8,731 nucleotides of DNA, taken from positions 1-8,731 of the forward strand of contig JACIWY010000129.1 of NCBI GenBank assembly GCA_014360745.1. The letters run 5' to 3'. This document shows, in pieces, positions 1-5,843 of this stretch. The notes below the pieces were generated by a model that was not told the DNA's origin, ran no database searches, and saw nothing but the letters and a program-made list of their open reading frames with translations. The stretch's first letter is position 1, and every line of letters begins with the position of its first letter. Both the position numbers and the translations under genes were made by a program. The stretch is from Chloroflexota bacterium (lineage in GTDB: Bacteria; Chloroflexota; Anaerolineae; UBA1429).

Positions 1-1383
1 TAAGGGCAAGGTAAAGTAGAAGGTCGTGCCTTTTTGTGGTTCGCTTTCCAGCCACATGCGTCCGCCGTGCAGCTCGACCAGCTTTTTGCTGATCGGCACG
101 CCTAGGCCGGTGCCGGAGTGCCAGTTCTCATCGTTGGTAGTCGCCGCCTCAAATTCCTGGAAAATGGTCTGCACTTTTTCAGGCGACATGCCACGCCCGG
201 TATCACGAACTATCACCAGGATCTCTTCTCCCTGCTGCCGAGCGGCTACTTCGATATAGCCCACATCGGTGAAGCGGGCGGCGTTGGTAAGCAAGTTGAG
301 GATCACCTGGCGAATGCGCAGGCGATCGATATTTACAGGTGGAAGCTCCGGCTCGATATTGCAACGCAATTCCAGGCCTTTGGTGTGGATATATTCTTCC
401 AACATGGTCATACATTCGAGCGCGATCTCGCGCAAATCGGCTTTTTGGCGCACAATAACTAGCTTGCCCACATCGGCTTTGGCCAAATCCAAAATGTCGT
501 CGATAAGCTGTAACAGGTGCATCGAGCTGCGATAAATGGCGGTGACATCGGGGCGATAGACCGAGGGCAAGGGCACATGGTTATAGCTCTCAGGGGAGGC
601 CATGATCATCTCGCTGAAGCCGAGGATGAGGTTGAGCGGTGTGCGCATTTCGTGGCTGATCGTCGTGACCAGCTCCGCCCGGCGGCTCTCGGCCTCGGAA
701 GCCCGCTGCCAAGCCTCGATCAGAGAAGCGTTAAGGCGGCTCAGGCGATAATAGGCCGTGTCCAATTCCTTGACGACCTTGGCCAGCTCGCCGCGGCGGC
801 GCCGGGCTTCGGCGGTGTTATCCAGTGCCTGTTGGTAGCTGGTCAGCGACCAGTCGATCATTCGCTGCAGGCCGCGATGTAATTGGCCTCCCAGAGCGAT
901 CAATGCTGCCGACCATCCCAGGGAGCTCATGGCCTCGCCGGAGCTAAAACCCCAGAGTTCTCTCAGGATAAATAGAGGCAAAATCCCCGCCAAGACGGTA
1001 GCGGCGGCGGTGGCTTCGCCGAGAAAAATAGCCACCAACAACCCGGCCAATAGGATAAGTATGTTCGGAGGTTGGATAGCCAAAAGAAGCCCAACGACAA
1101 AAGCGCCTGCACAGAGGCCAGCGCCCCACATGACGATGGCGAGACGAGGCCAGCGAGAAGTAAGATACCAACAAGCGAAAACCAGAGTCGCGCTATAGAG
1201 CGTGGTGAATACTGTGTTGGAAGAGATGGGGGTACGGGCATCGGCGCTATACCAAAATTGCCAGATCCAATACGCAGCCAGCGATACTAACATGACGGGC
1301 TTGAGCGTTTCCTCGATGAGAGCTGCCCAGGTAGTATGAATCAGATTGGGTGCACGCTCTTGCTGAAGGGTATCCATAACCAT
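1..1383 (-). CDS. Membrane-bound sensor histidine kinase, 3' end cut by window edge
   Basis: This is the sensor half of a two-component system, which autophosphorylates a histidine using ATP. I translated 461 codons from ATG at 1383; the frame is still open at base 1. Residues about 29-166 hold five or six hydrophobic segments with short loops and no sizeable outside domain. A basic, probably coiled-coil helix follows (about 168-235). The H-box SHEMRTPLN places the phospho-acceptor at His244. The ATPase domain shows the N-box NLLTNAARFT (363-372), G1 DTGRGM (394-399), an F-box-like FQEF (408-411) and G2 GTGLGVPISKK (424-434). The last visible residues, ending FTLPL, are the usual last strand, so little is missing. 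AAGGA sits 8 nt before the ATG; a second in-frame ATG two codons later is less well placed. No response regulator is visible. The signal is unknown; a membrane-embedded sensor is inferred. Confidence 0.93.
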   Translation of the reverse strand, partial: MVMDTLQQERAPNLIHTTWAALIEETLKPVMLVSLAAYWIWQFWYSADARTPISSNTVFTTLYSATLVFACWYLTSRWPRLAIVMWGAGLCAGAFVVGLLLAIQPPNILILLAGLLVAIFLGEATAAATVLAGILPLFILRELWGFSSGEAMSSLGWSAALIALGGQLHRGLQRMIDWSLTSYQQALDNTAEARRRRGELAKVVKELDTAYYRLSRLNASLIEAWQRASEAESRRAELVTTISHEMRTPLNLILGFSEMIMASPESYNHVPLPSVYRPDVTAIYRSSMHLLQLIDDILDLAKADVGKLVIVRQKADLREIALECMTMLEEYIHTKGLELRCNIEPELPPVNIDRLRIRQVILNLLTNAARFTDVGYIEVAARQQGEEILVIVRDTGRGMSPEKVQTIFQEFEAATTNDENWHSGTGLGVPISKKLVELHGGRMWLESEPQKGTTFYFTLPL

Positions 1384-1425
1384 TGTCGTGTTCCTTCTCC
1401 CTCGAACACCCCTATTTTGATTCGC

Positions 1426-1454
1426 ATGATACTATATTTTGTCTGGATTATGAA
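1426..1454 (-). promoter_or_regulatory. Candidate sigma70-type promoter for the histidine kinase gene
   Basis: Read on the minus strand, TTCATA (1454-1449) is followed by a 17-nt spacer and TATCAT (1431-1426). This matches the -35 consensus at 4 of 6 positions and the -10 consensus at 5 of 6, at optimal spacing. Transcription would begin near 1419, giving a leader of about 36 nt that contains the AAGGA ribosome site. The region is more AT-rich than its surroundings. The call rests only on consensus match and position. Confidence 0.45.
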
Positions 1455-1483
1455 AAGATCCGAACCTTGGCCTGAAACACATA

Positions 1484-1512
1484 TTGACACATCACCGCTC
1501 GCCAGCTATCAT
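1484..1512 (+). promoter_or_regulatory. Strong sigma70-type promoter for the radical SAM-pgeF-yggS-proC-yggT operon
   Basis: A perfect -35 box TTGACA (1484-1489), a 17-nt spacer and a near-perfect -10 box TATCAT (1507-1512) stand just before the first gene of the rightward operon. Transcription would start near 1519, giving a leader of about 25 nt that contains AGGAG (1532-1536). This also argues against the in-frame TTG at 1484 as a start codon, because that TTG is part of the -35 box. The opposing kinase promoter ends its -35 box at 1454, so the two -35 boxes are only 29 bp apart and one regulator could act on both. Confidence 0.72.
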
Positions 1513-1543
1513 CATTCCAGGTCGCAGGGGCAGGAGAGGGGCT

Positions 1544-3076
1544 ATGCAGTGGCGCCGTGTGGAGGCTGCCCGTGAGTTATTGGCCGGCGAGAGGGGGGCC
1601 ATCGTTAGGGATTGGGGAGGCCAATTGCCCATCGTGCTGGCCTATCCCCATAGCTATGCCGTCGGGATGTCCAGCTTGGCCATGCACGCCCTCTATGGCT
1701 GGCTGAATGCCCGGCCCGGCATAGTCTGCGAGCGCGCTTTTGCCTCGCTCGATGGCCGGCCTTCGCCGGGTGAGCCGGTCTTTACCCTCGAATCTCAACG
1801 GCCGATGGGCGACGCGGCGGTGATCGCCTTTTCCGTCTCTTTTGAGATGGACTATTTTCACGTGCTGGATATGCTTCGCCGCAGTGGGGTTCCTGTGGCT
1901 GCTGCCGAGCGCGGCCCCGGTGATCCTTTGGTGCTCATGGGCGGGCCGGCCGTATCGGCCAACCCGTTGCCTTTGGCCCTCGTCGCCGATGCCATTGTCC
2001 TCGGCGAGGTAGAGCCGATCCTGGACGATCTTTTGCGCCGGCTCGAAGGGGTGTGGGATGCCGAGCGCGAGGCTACGTTGTCGAGCCTGGCTCAAGTGCC
2101 CGGCGTCTATGTGCCCACTTTACATCAGGGGCAAGCCGTCGAGCGGCAGTGGTTGAGCGACCTCGATGCCTATCCCGTCGGCTCGACCATCGTGGCCCCT
2201 CGGTCCGCCTTTGGCGACATGCAGCTCATCGAGATCTCGCGGGGCTGTGTCTGGGGATGCAAGTTTTGCCTGGCGGGCTGTTGGTATCGCCCTTGGCGCG
2301 AGCGCAGCGTGGAGGTGATTTTGCGCCAAGCCCGCGAGGGGATGGTCTATTGGAATAAGGTTGGCCTTGTGGCCTCGGCGGTGTCCGATTATACGCGGAT
2401 CGACGAATTGACCGCGGCATTGCGCGCTCTGGGGCTCAAGGTCTCGGTTTCATCGTTGCGGGTCAGGCCATTGTCCGAGAAATTGGTGCAGGCGTTGGCC
2501 GAGAGCGGCGCGCGCACCTTTACGCTGGCGCCTGAGGCGGGCTCAGATCGATTGCGCCAAAAGATTCAAAAAGGGGTTCGACACGAGGACGTGATCCGAG
2601 CAGTGGCATTGGCCGGGCGCTACCGTTTTGAATCACTGAAACTCTATTTCATGTGGGGGCTGCCCGGTGAGCGAGACGAGGACATCGAAGCCATCGCCGA
2701 CCTGGTCAATGCCGTCCTGGAGCTTTTCCCTCGCCAGGTCGTAGTCAATCTGACCCCTTTTGTGCCCAAGGCGCACACCCCCTTCCAACGCGAGGCCATG
2801 GCTTCGACGGAGGTATTGGAGGACCGCCTCGACCGTCTGCGCCGACGGCTGCGCCGCACGCGGACGCAGCTTCGCGCCGAGGCGGTGGAGGAAGCTCGTA
2901 TCCAGGCGCTATTGGCCAGGGGAGACCATCATGTGAGCCAGGCGTTGCTCACGCTTCAAAAGCCCTCGCCCCGCCTGTTGGAGCCTGCTCTCCGGCGAAT
3001 GGGGATCGATCCGGCGGTTTATCGGGGCGCCCGTGGGGCGGATGAGCGGTTACCCTGGGAGTTCATCCGACTATGA
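1544..3076 (+). CDS. Radical SAM protein of unknown function (TIGR03960-like, short form)
   Basis: Predicted 4Fe-4S radical SAM enzyme of 510 residues; substrate unknown. The cluster motif is C-x3-C-x2-C at Cys235, Cys239 and Cys242, inside GCVWGCKFC. Later core motifs are LAPEAGSDRLR (from about 328) and MWGLPGE (370-376), as in B12-associated radical SAM proteins. The N-terminal part (about 28-180) looks like a Rossmann-type cobalamin-binding-like domain (AYPHSYAVGMSSLAM, MGGPAVSANP, LGEVEPI), but I see no DxHxxG cobalamin-ligand motif. The C-terminus carries LARGDHHVSQ (Arg459-Gly460-Asp461) and LPWEF (503-507), as I recall from TIGR03960 proteins, which are usually nearer 600 residues; no DUF2344 partner follows. 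ATG at 1544 is chosen because AGGAG lies 7 nt upstream and the promoter covers the earlier TTG at 1484. It is first in the operon. The radical SAM class is certain; the subfamily is from memory. Confidence 0.9.
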   Translation: MQWRRVEAARELLAGERGAIVRDWGGQLPIVLAYPHSYAVGMSSLAMHALYGWLNARPGIVCERAFASLDGRPSPGEPVFTLESQRPMGDAAVIAFSVSFEMDYFHVLDMLRRSGVPVAAAERGPGDPLVLMGGPAVSANPLPLALVADAIVLGEVEPILDDLLRRLEGVWDAEREATLSSLAQVPGVYVPTLHQGQAVERQWLSDLDAYPVGSTIVAPRSAFGDMQLIEISRGCVWGCKFCLAGCWYRPWRERSVEVILRQAREGMVYWNKVGLVASAVSDYTRIDELTAALRALGLKVSVSSLRVRPLSEKLVQALAESGARTFTLAPEAGSDRLRQKIQKGVRHEDVIRAVALAGRYRFESLKLYFMWGLPGERDEDIEAIADLVNAVLELFPRQVVVNLTPFVPKAHTPFQREAMASTEVLEDRLDRLRRRLRRTRTQLRAEAVEEARIQALLARGDHHVSQALLTLQKPSPRLLEPALRRMGIDPAVYRGARGADERLPWEFIRL

Positions 3077-3129
3077 GAATGCCTGGCCAACAATGCCTCT
3101 GGATAGTGGGCTGTAGGAGTCCGTTATGA
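3073..3129 (+). CDS. Possible 18-codon bridging mini-ORF between the radical SAM gene and pgeF
   Basis: An ATG at 3073 overlaps the radical SAM stop codon as ATGA (3073-3076). Its frame stays open for 18 codons (peptide MRMPGQQCLWIVGCRSPL). It ends in a TGA that overlaps the pgeF ATG as ATGA (3126-3129). It thus spans the whole 49-nt gap and touches both genes in coupling geometry. A weak GGAG (3058-3061) lies 11 nt before its ATG. I recognise no homologue. If translated, it would more likely couple translation than make a working protein. Chance is a real alternative, since an open frame of this length is common. Confidence 0.25.
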   Translation: MRMPGQQCLWIVGCRSPL

Positions 3130-3926
3130 TCCGACGAGAACGAGAAGGGCTACGTTGGTACGTCTTTGCCTCGATCCCCGAGCGCTCTGTGATCCATGGC
3201 GCCTTTACCCGTTTGGGAGGGGTTAGCGAGGCTCCCTTTGCCGGCCTCAATGTCGGCAAGCATGTCGGCGATCGTGAGGCGGCTGTGAGGGCCAACCATC
3301 ATGCGTTGGCTCATGCTCTAGGCGTCGAGGTCGATCGCTTGGTCGATGCCCAGCAGGTGCATGGCGACCGTGTGGCCGCCGTTACGGCGGAACACGCCGG
3401 GCAAACGCTGCCCGAAACCGATGCGTTAATCACCAATGTGCCGGGAATATGGCTTCTCTTACGTTTTGCCGATTGTGTGCCGGTGTTCCTCTATGATCCC
3501 ATTCGACAGGCGGTGGGCCTGGCTCATGCTGGCTGGAAAGGCACGTTAGCAGAAATTGCCCGCAAGACGGTCGGGGCCATGGCTTCGACTTATGGGTCTG
3601 ATCCGGCCGAGCTCATCGTTGGCCTTGGGCCTGCTATTGGCTCTTGTTGTTTCGAGGTTCAAGAGGATGTCTTGCTCCCTCTGCGCGGGCATTATGGCGC
3701 CGTGGCCGAAAATTGGGTGCGGCGCCAGGCAGATGGCGCCGAACACCTCGATCTCTGGCTGGCCAACCGTTGGCAACTCGAGAACGCCGGTGTGGTTCAT
3801 ATCGAGGAGAGCGGTCTGTGCACCTGCTGTCGCCAAGACGAATTCTATTCGTATCGGGGAGAGAACGGCATCACCGGCCGTTTTGCGGCGCTGATCGGTT
3901 TGTGTGATTTTGAGGCCGGGCGCTGA
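3126..3926 (+). CDS. pgeF: Peptidoglycan editing factor PgeF (YfiH/YlmD family, DUF152)
   Basis: A cytosolic metal-dependent enzyme of 266 residues. Known family members remove wrongly incorporated residues, such as L-Ser in place of L-Ala, from UDP-MurNAc precursors; older annotations call it polyphenol oxidase or laccase. The family's metal and catalytic residues are all present: His79 in QQVHG, Cys117 in FADCVP and His134 in AHAGWKG. Other family blocks are FTRLGGVS (27-34), TDALIT (98-103), GLGPAIGSCCFEVQEDV in the middle, and a cysteine-rich CTCCR before FYSYR near the C-terminus. Length is typical (about 240-270). AGGAG (3115-3119) lies 6 nt before ATG 3126. The gene is second in the operon, 14 nt before the yggS-type gene, the same order as ylmD-ylmE in Firmicutes. 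Nothing appears broken. Confidence 0.95.
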   Translation: MIRREREGLRWYVFASIPERSVIHGAFTRLGGVSEAPFAGLNVGKHVGDREAAVRANHHALAHALGVEVDRLVDAQQVHGDRVAAVTAEHAGQTLPETDALITNVPGIWLLLRFADCVPVFLYDPIRQAVGLAHAGWKGTLAEIARKTVGAMASTYGSDPAELIVGLGPAIGSCCFEVQEDVLLPLRGHYGAVAENWVRRQADGAEHLDLWLANRWQLENAGVVHIEESGLCTCCRQDEFYSYRGENGITGRFAALIGLCDFEAGR

Positions 3927-3940
3927 AGGAAGGAAATACT

Positions 3941-4678
3941 ATGGGCAAGGAGTTACAAGTCAACATTGCGGTTAATCTGGCCCAAGTGCGGGAACGTATC
4001 GGCGAAGCATGCGCCCGTTCGGGGCGCCCGCCGGAGGCCATCACGTTGGTAGCGGTGACCAAGACCCGCCCTATCGGGCAAATCCTCCAAGCCTACGAGT
4101 GTGGCCTGCGCGATTTCGGTGAGAATCGGGTCGAGGAATTGGAGGAGAAACGCCCCTTGTTGGACAATGCCTGGAGCGCCGATCCGCCCCGCTGGCACAT
4201 GATCGGCCATGTGCAGAGTCGCAAAGCGGAACGGGCTGTGGCCGTGTCTGATGTGGTGCATTCGGTAGATTCGCTGCGCTTGGCGGCGCGCCTGGAGCGT
4301 TTTGCCGCCCAGGCCGGCCGCATATTGCCGGTGTTGTTGGAGCTCAATGTCTCCGGCGAGGCCTCTAAATACGGGTTTGCGGCCTGGGATGCAGAAACCC
4401 TGGCGGCTTTTGAGACCGAGATCGAGCCTCTGGCGACCCATGAGCATCTCCGGGTTTGCGGTTTGATGACCATGGCTCCCATCGTGGCCGACATGGAGCA
4501 GACGCGGCCGATCTTTCGGCGTTTGCGCGAGATCCGCGACCGATTACGCGAACGCTGCTCCTGGTCGGGTTGGGAAGAGCTGTCTATGGGGATGACCGAT
4601 GACTATCCTGTAGCTATTGAAGAAGGGGCTACCATCATCCGCATCGGACGGGCTATCTTTGGGCCAGCAGACTATTAG
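3941..4678 (+). CDS. yggS: PLP homeostasis protein, YggS/YlmE/PROSC (PLPBP) family
   Basis: A single-domain fold-type III PLP-binding protein of 245 residues with no known catalytic activity. The family keeps vitamin B6 and amino/keto-acid pools in balance, acting in the cytosol. The PLP Schiff-base lysine is Lys41 in VAVTKT. Further conserved blocks are FGENRVEEL (59-67), HMIGHVQSRK (86-95, usually written H-F-I-G-x-L-Q-x-N-K, so Arg94 replaces the common Asn), LNVSGEASKYGF, CGLMTMAP, SMGMTDD from Ser215, and RIGRAIFG at the end, the last two binding the PLP phosphate. Length is normal (about 220-250). GGAAGGA-type purine-rich sequence (3927-3934) precedes ATG 3941 by about 6 nt. Its stop (TAG 4676-4678) is merged with the next gene's AGGAGG. 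In many bacteria it sits next to proC and yggT, as here. Confidence 0.96.
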   Translation: MGKELQVNIAVNLAQVRERIGEACARSGRPPEAITLVAVTKTRPIGQILQAYECGLRDFGENRVEELEEKRPLLDNAWSADPPRWHMIGHVQSRKAERAVAVSDVVHSVDSLRLAARLERFAAQAGRILPVLLELNVSGEASKYGFAAWDAETLAAFETEIEPLATHEHLRVCGLMTMAPIVADMEQTRPIFRRLREIRDRLRERCSWSGWEELSMGMTDDYPVAIEEGATIIRIGRAIFGPADY

Positions 4679-4696
4679 GAGGGGGGAAATTGTCGT

Positions 4697-5542
4697 ATGG
4701 CGCTGCAATGTCAAGCTCGCGTCGCCTTGATCGGGGGCGGCACAATGGCCGAAGCCATCATCGGTGGGCTGCTCCGCCAGGGCACGTATCGTCCTCAAGA
4801 TATCCTCGTGGGTGAGCCGTTGGCAGAGCGCCGGCGCTATCTGGCCGAGGCCTATGGCATCCGCGCTATCGAATCCAACCCCCAAGCCATCGCCGAGTCG
4901 ATGGCCGATCAGGGCATGCTTATCGTCCTATTGGCCGTCAAGCCCCAAGTTCTGGGGCAGGTGCTGGAAGGTCTGGCTGGCGCAGTGCCAAAAGAGGCGT
5001 TGGTGCTGAGCATTGTTGCCGGTGCGCAGATCGAAATGATCCGACAAAAGCTGGGCACGCCCGCTGTGGTGCGCATTATGCCCAACACGCCAGGGCAGAT
5101 CGGCGAGGGGATCTCGGTGTGGACGGCTACCCCGGCGGTTACTCCCGTCCAACGCGAGGCCGCCCGAGAGATTCTCTCTGCCTTGGGACAGGAGATTTAT
5201 GTTGAAGATGAACACTATCTAGATATGGCCACGGCCTTGAGCGGTTCGGGCCCGGCATACGTCTTTTTGTTCATCGAAGCGCTCATCGACGCCGGTGTGC
5301 GCATGGGGTTTGCGCGGACGGTGGCGGAAAAGCTCGCCTTGCAGACGGTGCGCGGCGCGGCTATCTACGCCCAGCAGACCGGCCTACACCCCGCCGAACT
5401 GCGCAACCGTGTCACCTCGCCCGGTGGCACCACAGCCGAGGCGCTCCACGAGCTCGAAAAAGGTGGTCTGCGCGCCACCGTGGCCAACGCTGTCTGGGCC
5501 GCCTATGCCAAAGCCCGTTCCCTGGGAGAGAAGAAGCCGTGA
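4697..5542 (+). CDS. proC: Pyrroline-5-carboxylate reductase, last step of proline synthesis
   Basis: Reduces 1-pyrroline-5-carboxylate to L-proline with NAD(P)H in the cytosol. The protein has 281 residues, close to the usual 265-285. The N-terminal Rossmann fold opens with LIGGGTMAEAI (GGGTM at 13-17), followed by AVKPQ (Lys82-Pro83), SIVAGA and RIMPNTP (MPNTP 128-132). The C-terminal dimerisation and substrate domain holds SGSGPAY (182-188), with MGFAR and the signature RVTSPGGTTAEAL (SPGGTT 241-246). All are standard ProC blocks. ATG 4697 follows AGGAGG (4677-4682) at an unusually long 14 nt, but the G-run through 4686 can pair at a better distance. AGGAGG overlaps the yggS stop, and the proC stop overlaps the next start, so translation is likely coupled on both sides. 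No regulatory site specific to proC is seen. Confidence 0.97.
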   Translation: MALQCQARVALIGGGTMAEAIIGGLLRQGTYRPQDILVGEPLAERRRYLAEAYGIRAIESNPQAIAESMADQGMLIVLLAVKPQVLGQVLEGLAGAVPKEALVLSIVAGAQIEMIRQKLGTPAVVRIMPNTPGQIGEGISVWTATPAVTPVQREAAREILSALGQEIYVEDEHYLDMATALSGSGPAYVFLFIEALIDAGVRMGFARTVAEKLALQTVRGAAIYAQQTGLHPAELRNRVTSPGGTTAEALHELEKGGLRATVANAVWAAYAKARSLGEKKP

Positions 5543-5802
5543 GCATCCTTTATTACTTTATTACCTTCCTAGCCCGCATTCTAGACCTGGCCATCCTGGC
5601 CCGTATCGTCTTGTCTTGGATTCCTATCAATCGCAGCAACGCTGTGGTGATCCTAATCTACGAGATCACCGAGCCGATCCTGGCACCGATCCGGCGGCTC
5701 ATCCCCCCGTTAGGCGGGCTGGATCTTTCGCCCATGATTGCCATTATCCTGATTCAGGTGGCGGAACGGGTGTTGCTCGCCCTTTTAGGGCGCATGGTTT
5801 AG
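5539..5802 (+). CDS. yggT: YggT/YlmG family integral membrane protein
   Basis: A small membrane protein of 87 residues with two hydrophobic helices (about 3-27 and 65-82). The family signature lies between them: LSWIPI (residues 26-31), then TEPILAPIRRLIPPLGGLDLSP (about 44-65; Thr-Glu-Pro, Pro-Ile-Arg-Arg and Asp-Leu-Ser-Pro are the key parts). Length is typical of the single-unit form. Start is GTG at 5539, which overlaps the proC stop as GTGA; GGGAG (5524-5528) lies about 10 nt upstream, so expression probably depends on translational coupling. In other organisms YggT/YlmG is linked to osmotic tolerance, nucleoid or division-site organisation and, in plastids, thylakoid assembly; its biochemical role is not settled. 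It is the last gene of the operon; no sepF or divIVA follows. Confidence 0.93.
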   Translation: MSILYYFITFLARILDLAILARIVLSWIPINRSNAVVILIYEITEPILAPIRRLIPPLGGLDLSPMIAIILIQVAERVLLALLGRMV

Positions 5803-5815
5803 TATGAGCAAGAGT

Positions 5816-5840
5816 GTTCGGGCAAGGGCTGCTGCCGAAC
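5816..5840. terminator. Hairpin in the convergent gap, possible bidirectional terminator
   Basis: GTTCGG (5816-5821) pairs with CCGAAC (5835-5840). With one bulged G the stem extends by CA/TG to 8 bp around an 8-9 nt loop. It is the only clear hairpin in the 41-nt gap between the ends of the rightward operon and the leftward NTPase gene, so its position suits termination for both. No T-run follows on either strand, so it does not meet the classical intrinsic terminator pattern; it may instead protect 3' ends. Confidence 0.4.
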
Positions 5841-5843
5841 GCC

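Larger units (their letters stand above)
1384..1543. other. Divergent intergenic control region
   Basis: This 160-nt gap between the kinase and the radical SAM gene is the longest noncoding stretch in the window. It holds both promoters, the two ribosome sites (AAGGA at 1396-1392 on the minus strand, AGGAG at 1532-1536 on the plus strand) and an AT-rich centre (about 1429-1456). A direct repeat ACACAT at 1477-1482 and 1487-1492, 10 bp apart, overlaps the rightward -35 box and could be a regulator site, but six bases is too short to be confident. No riboswitch or long hairpin is apparent. Confidence 0.6.

Noticed and set aside
118..882. Several plus-strand open frames across the left end.
   Set aside because: The minus strand here encodes the H, N, G1 and G2 boxes of a histidine kinase in a single unbroken frame, so these are shadows.
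1477..1492. Direct repeat ACACAT with 10-bp spacing as a defined operator.
   Set aside because: The units are only 6 bp, AT-rich and without dyad symmetry; noted in the control-region entry but not called as its own feature.
1484..1543. A 20-codon N-terminal extension of the radical SAM protein from TTG at 1484.
   Set aside because: The TTG is the first half of a perfect -35 box, the extension would lie upstream of the predicted transcript start, it has no ribosome site, and AGGAG stands 7 nt before the ATG at 1544.
1577..2095. A long open frame on the minus strand opposite the radical SAM gene.
   Set aside because: It lies inside a gene with clear catalytic motifs, has no family resemblance, and is the expected antisense shadow of GC-rich coding DNA.
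1544..3076. Assigning the radical SAM protein as cobalamin-binding.
   Set aside because: The N-terminal region looks Rossmann-like, but the DxHxxG cobalamin-ligand motif is not seen, so B12 use is not claimed.
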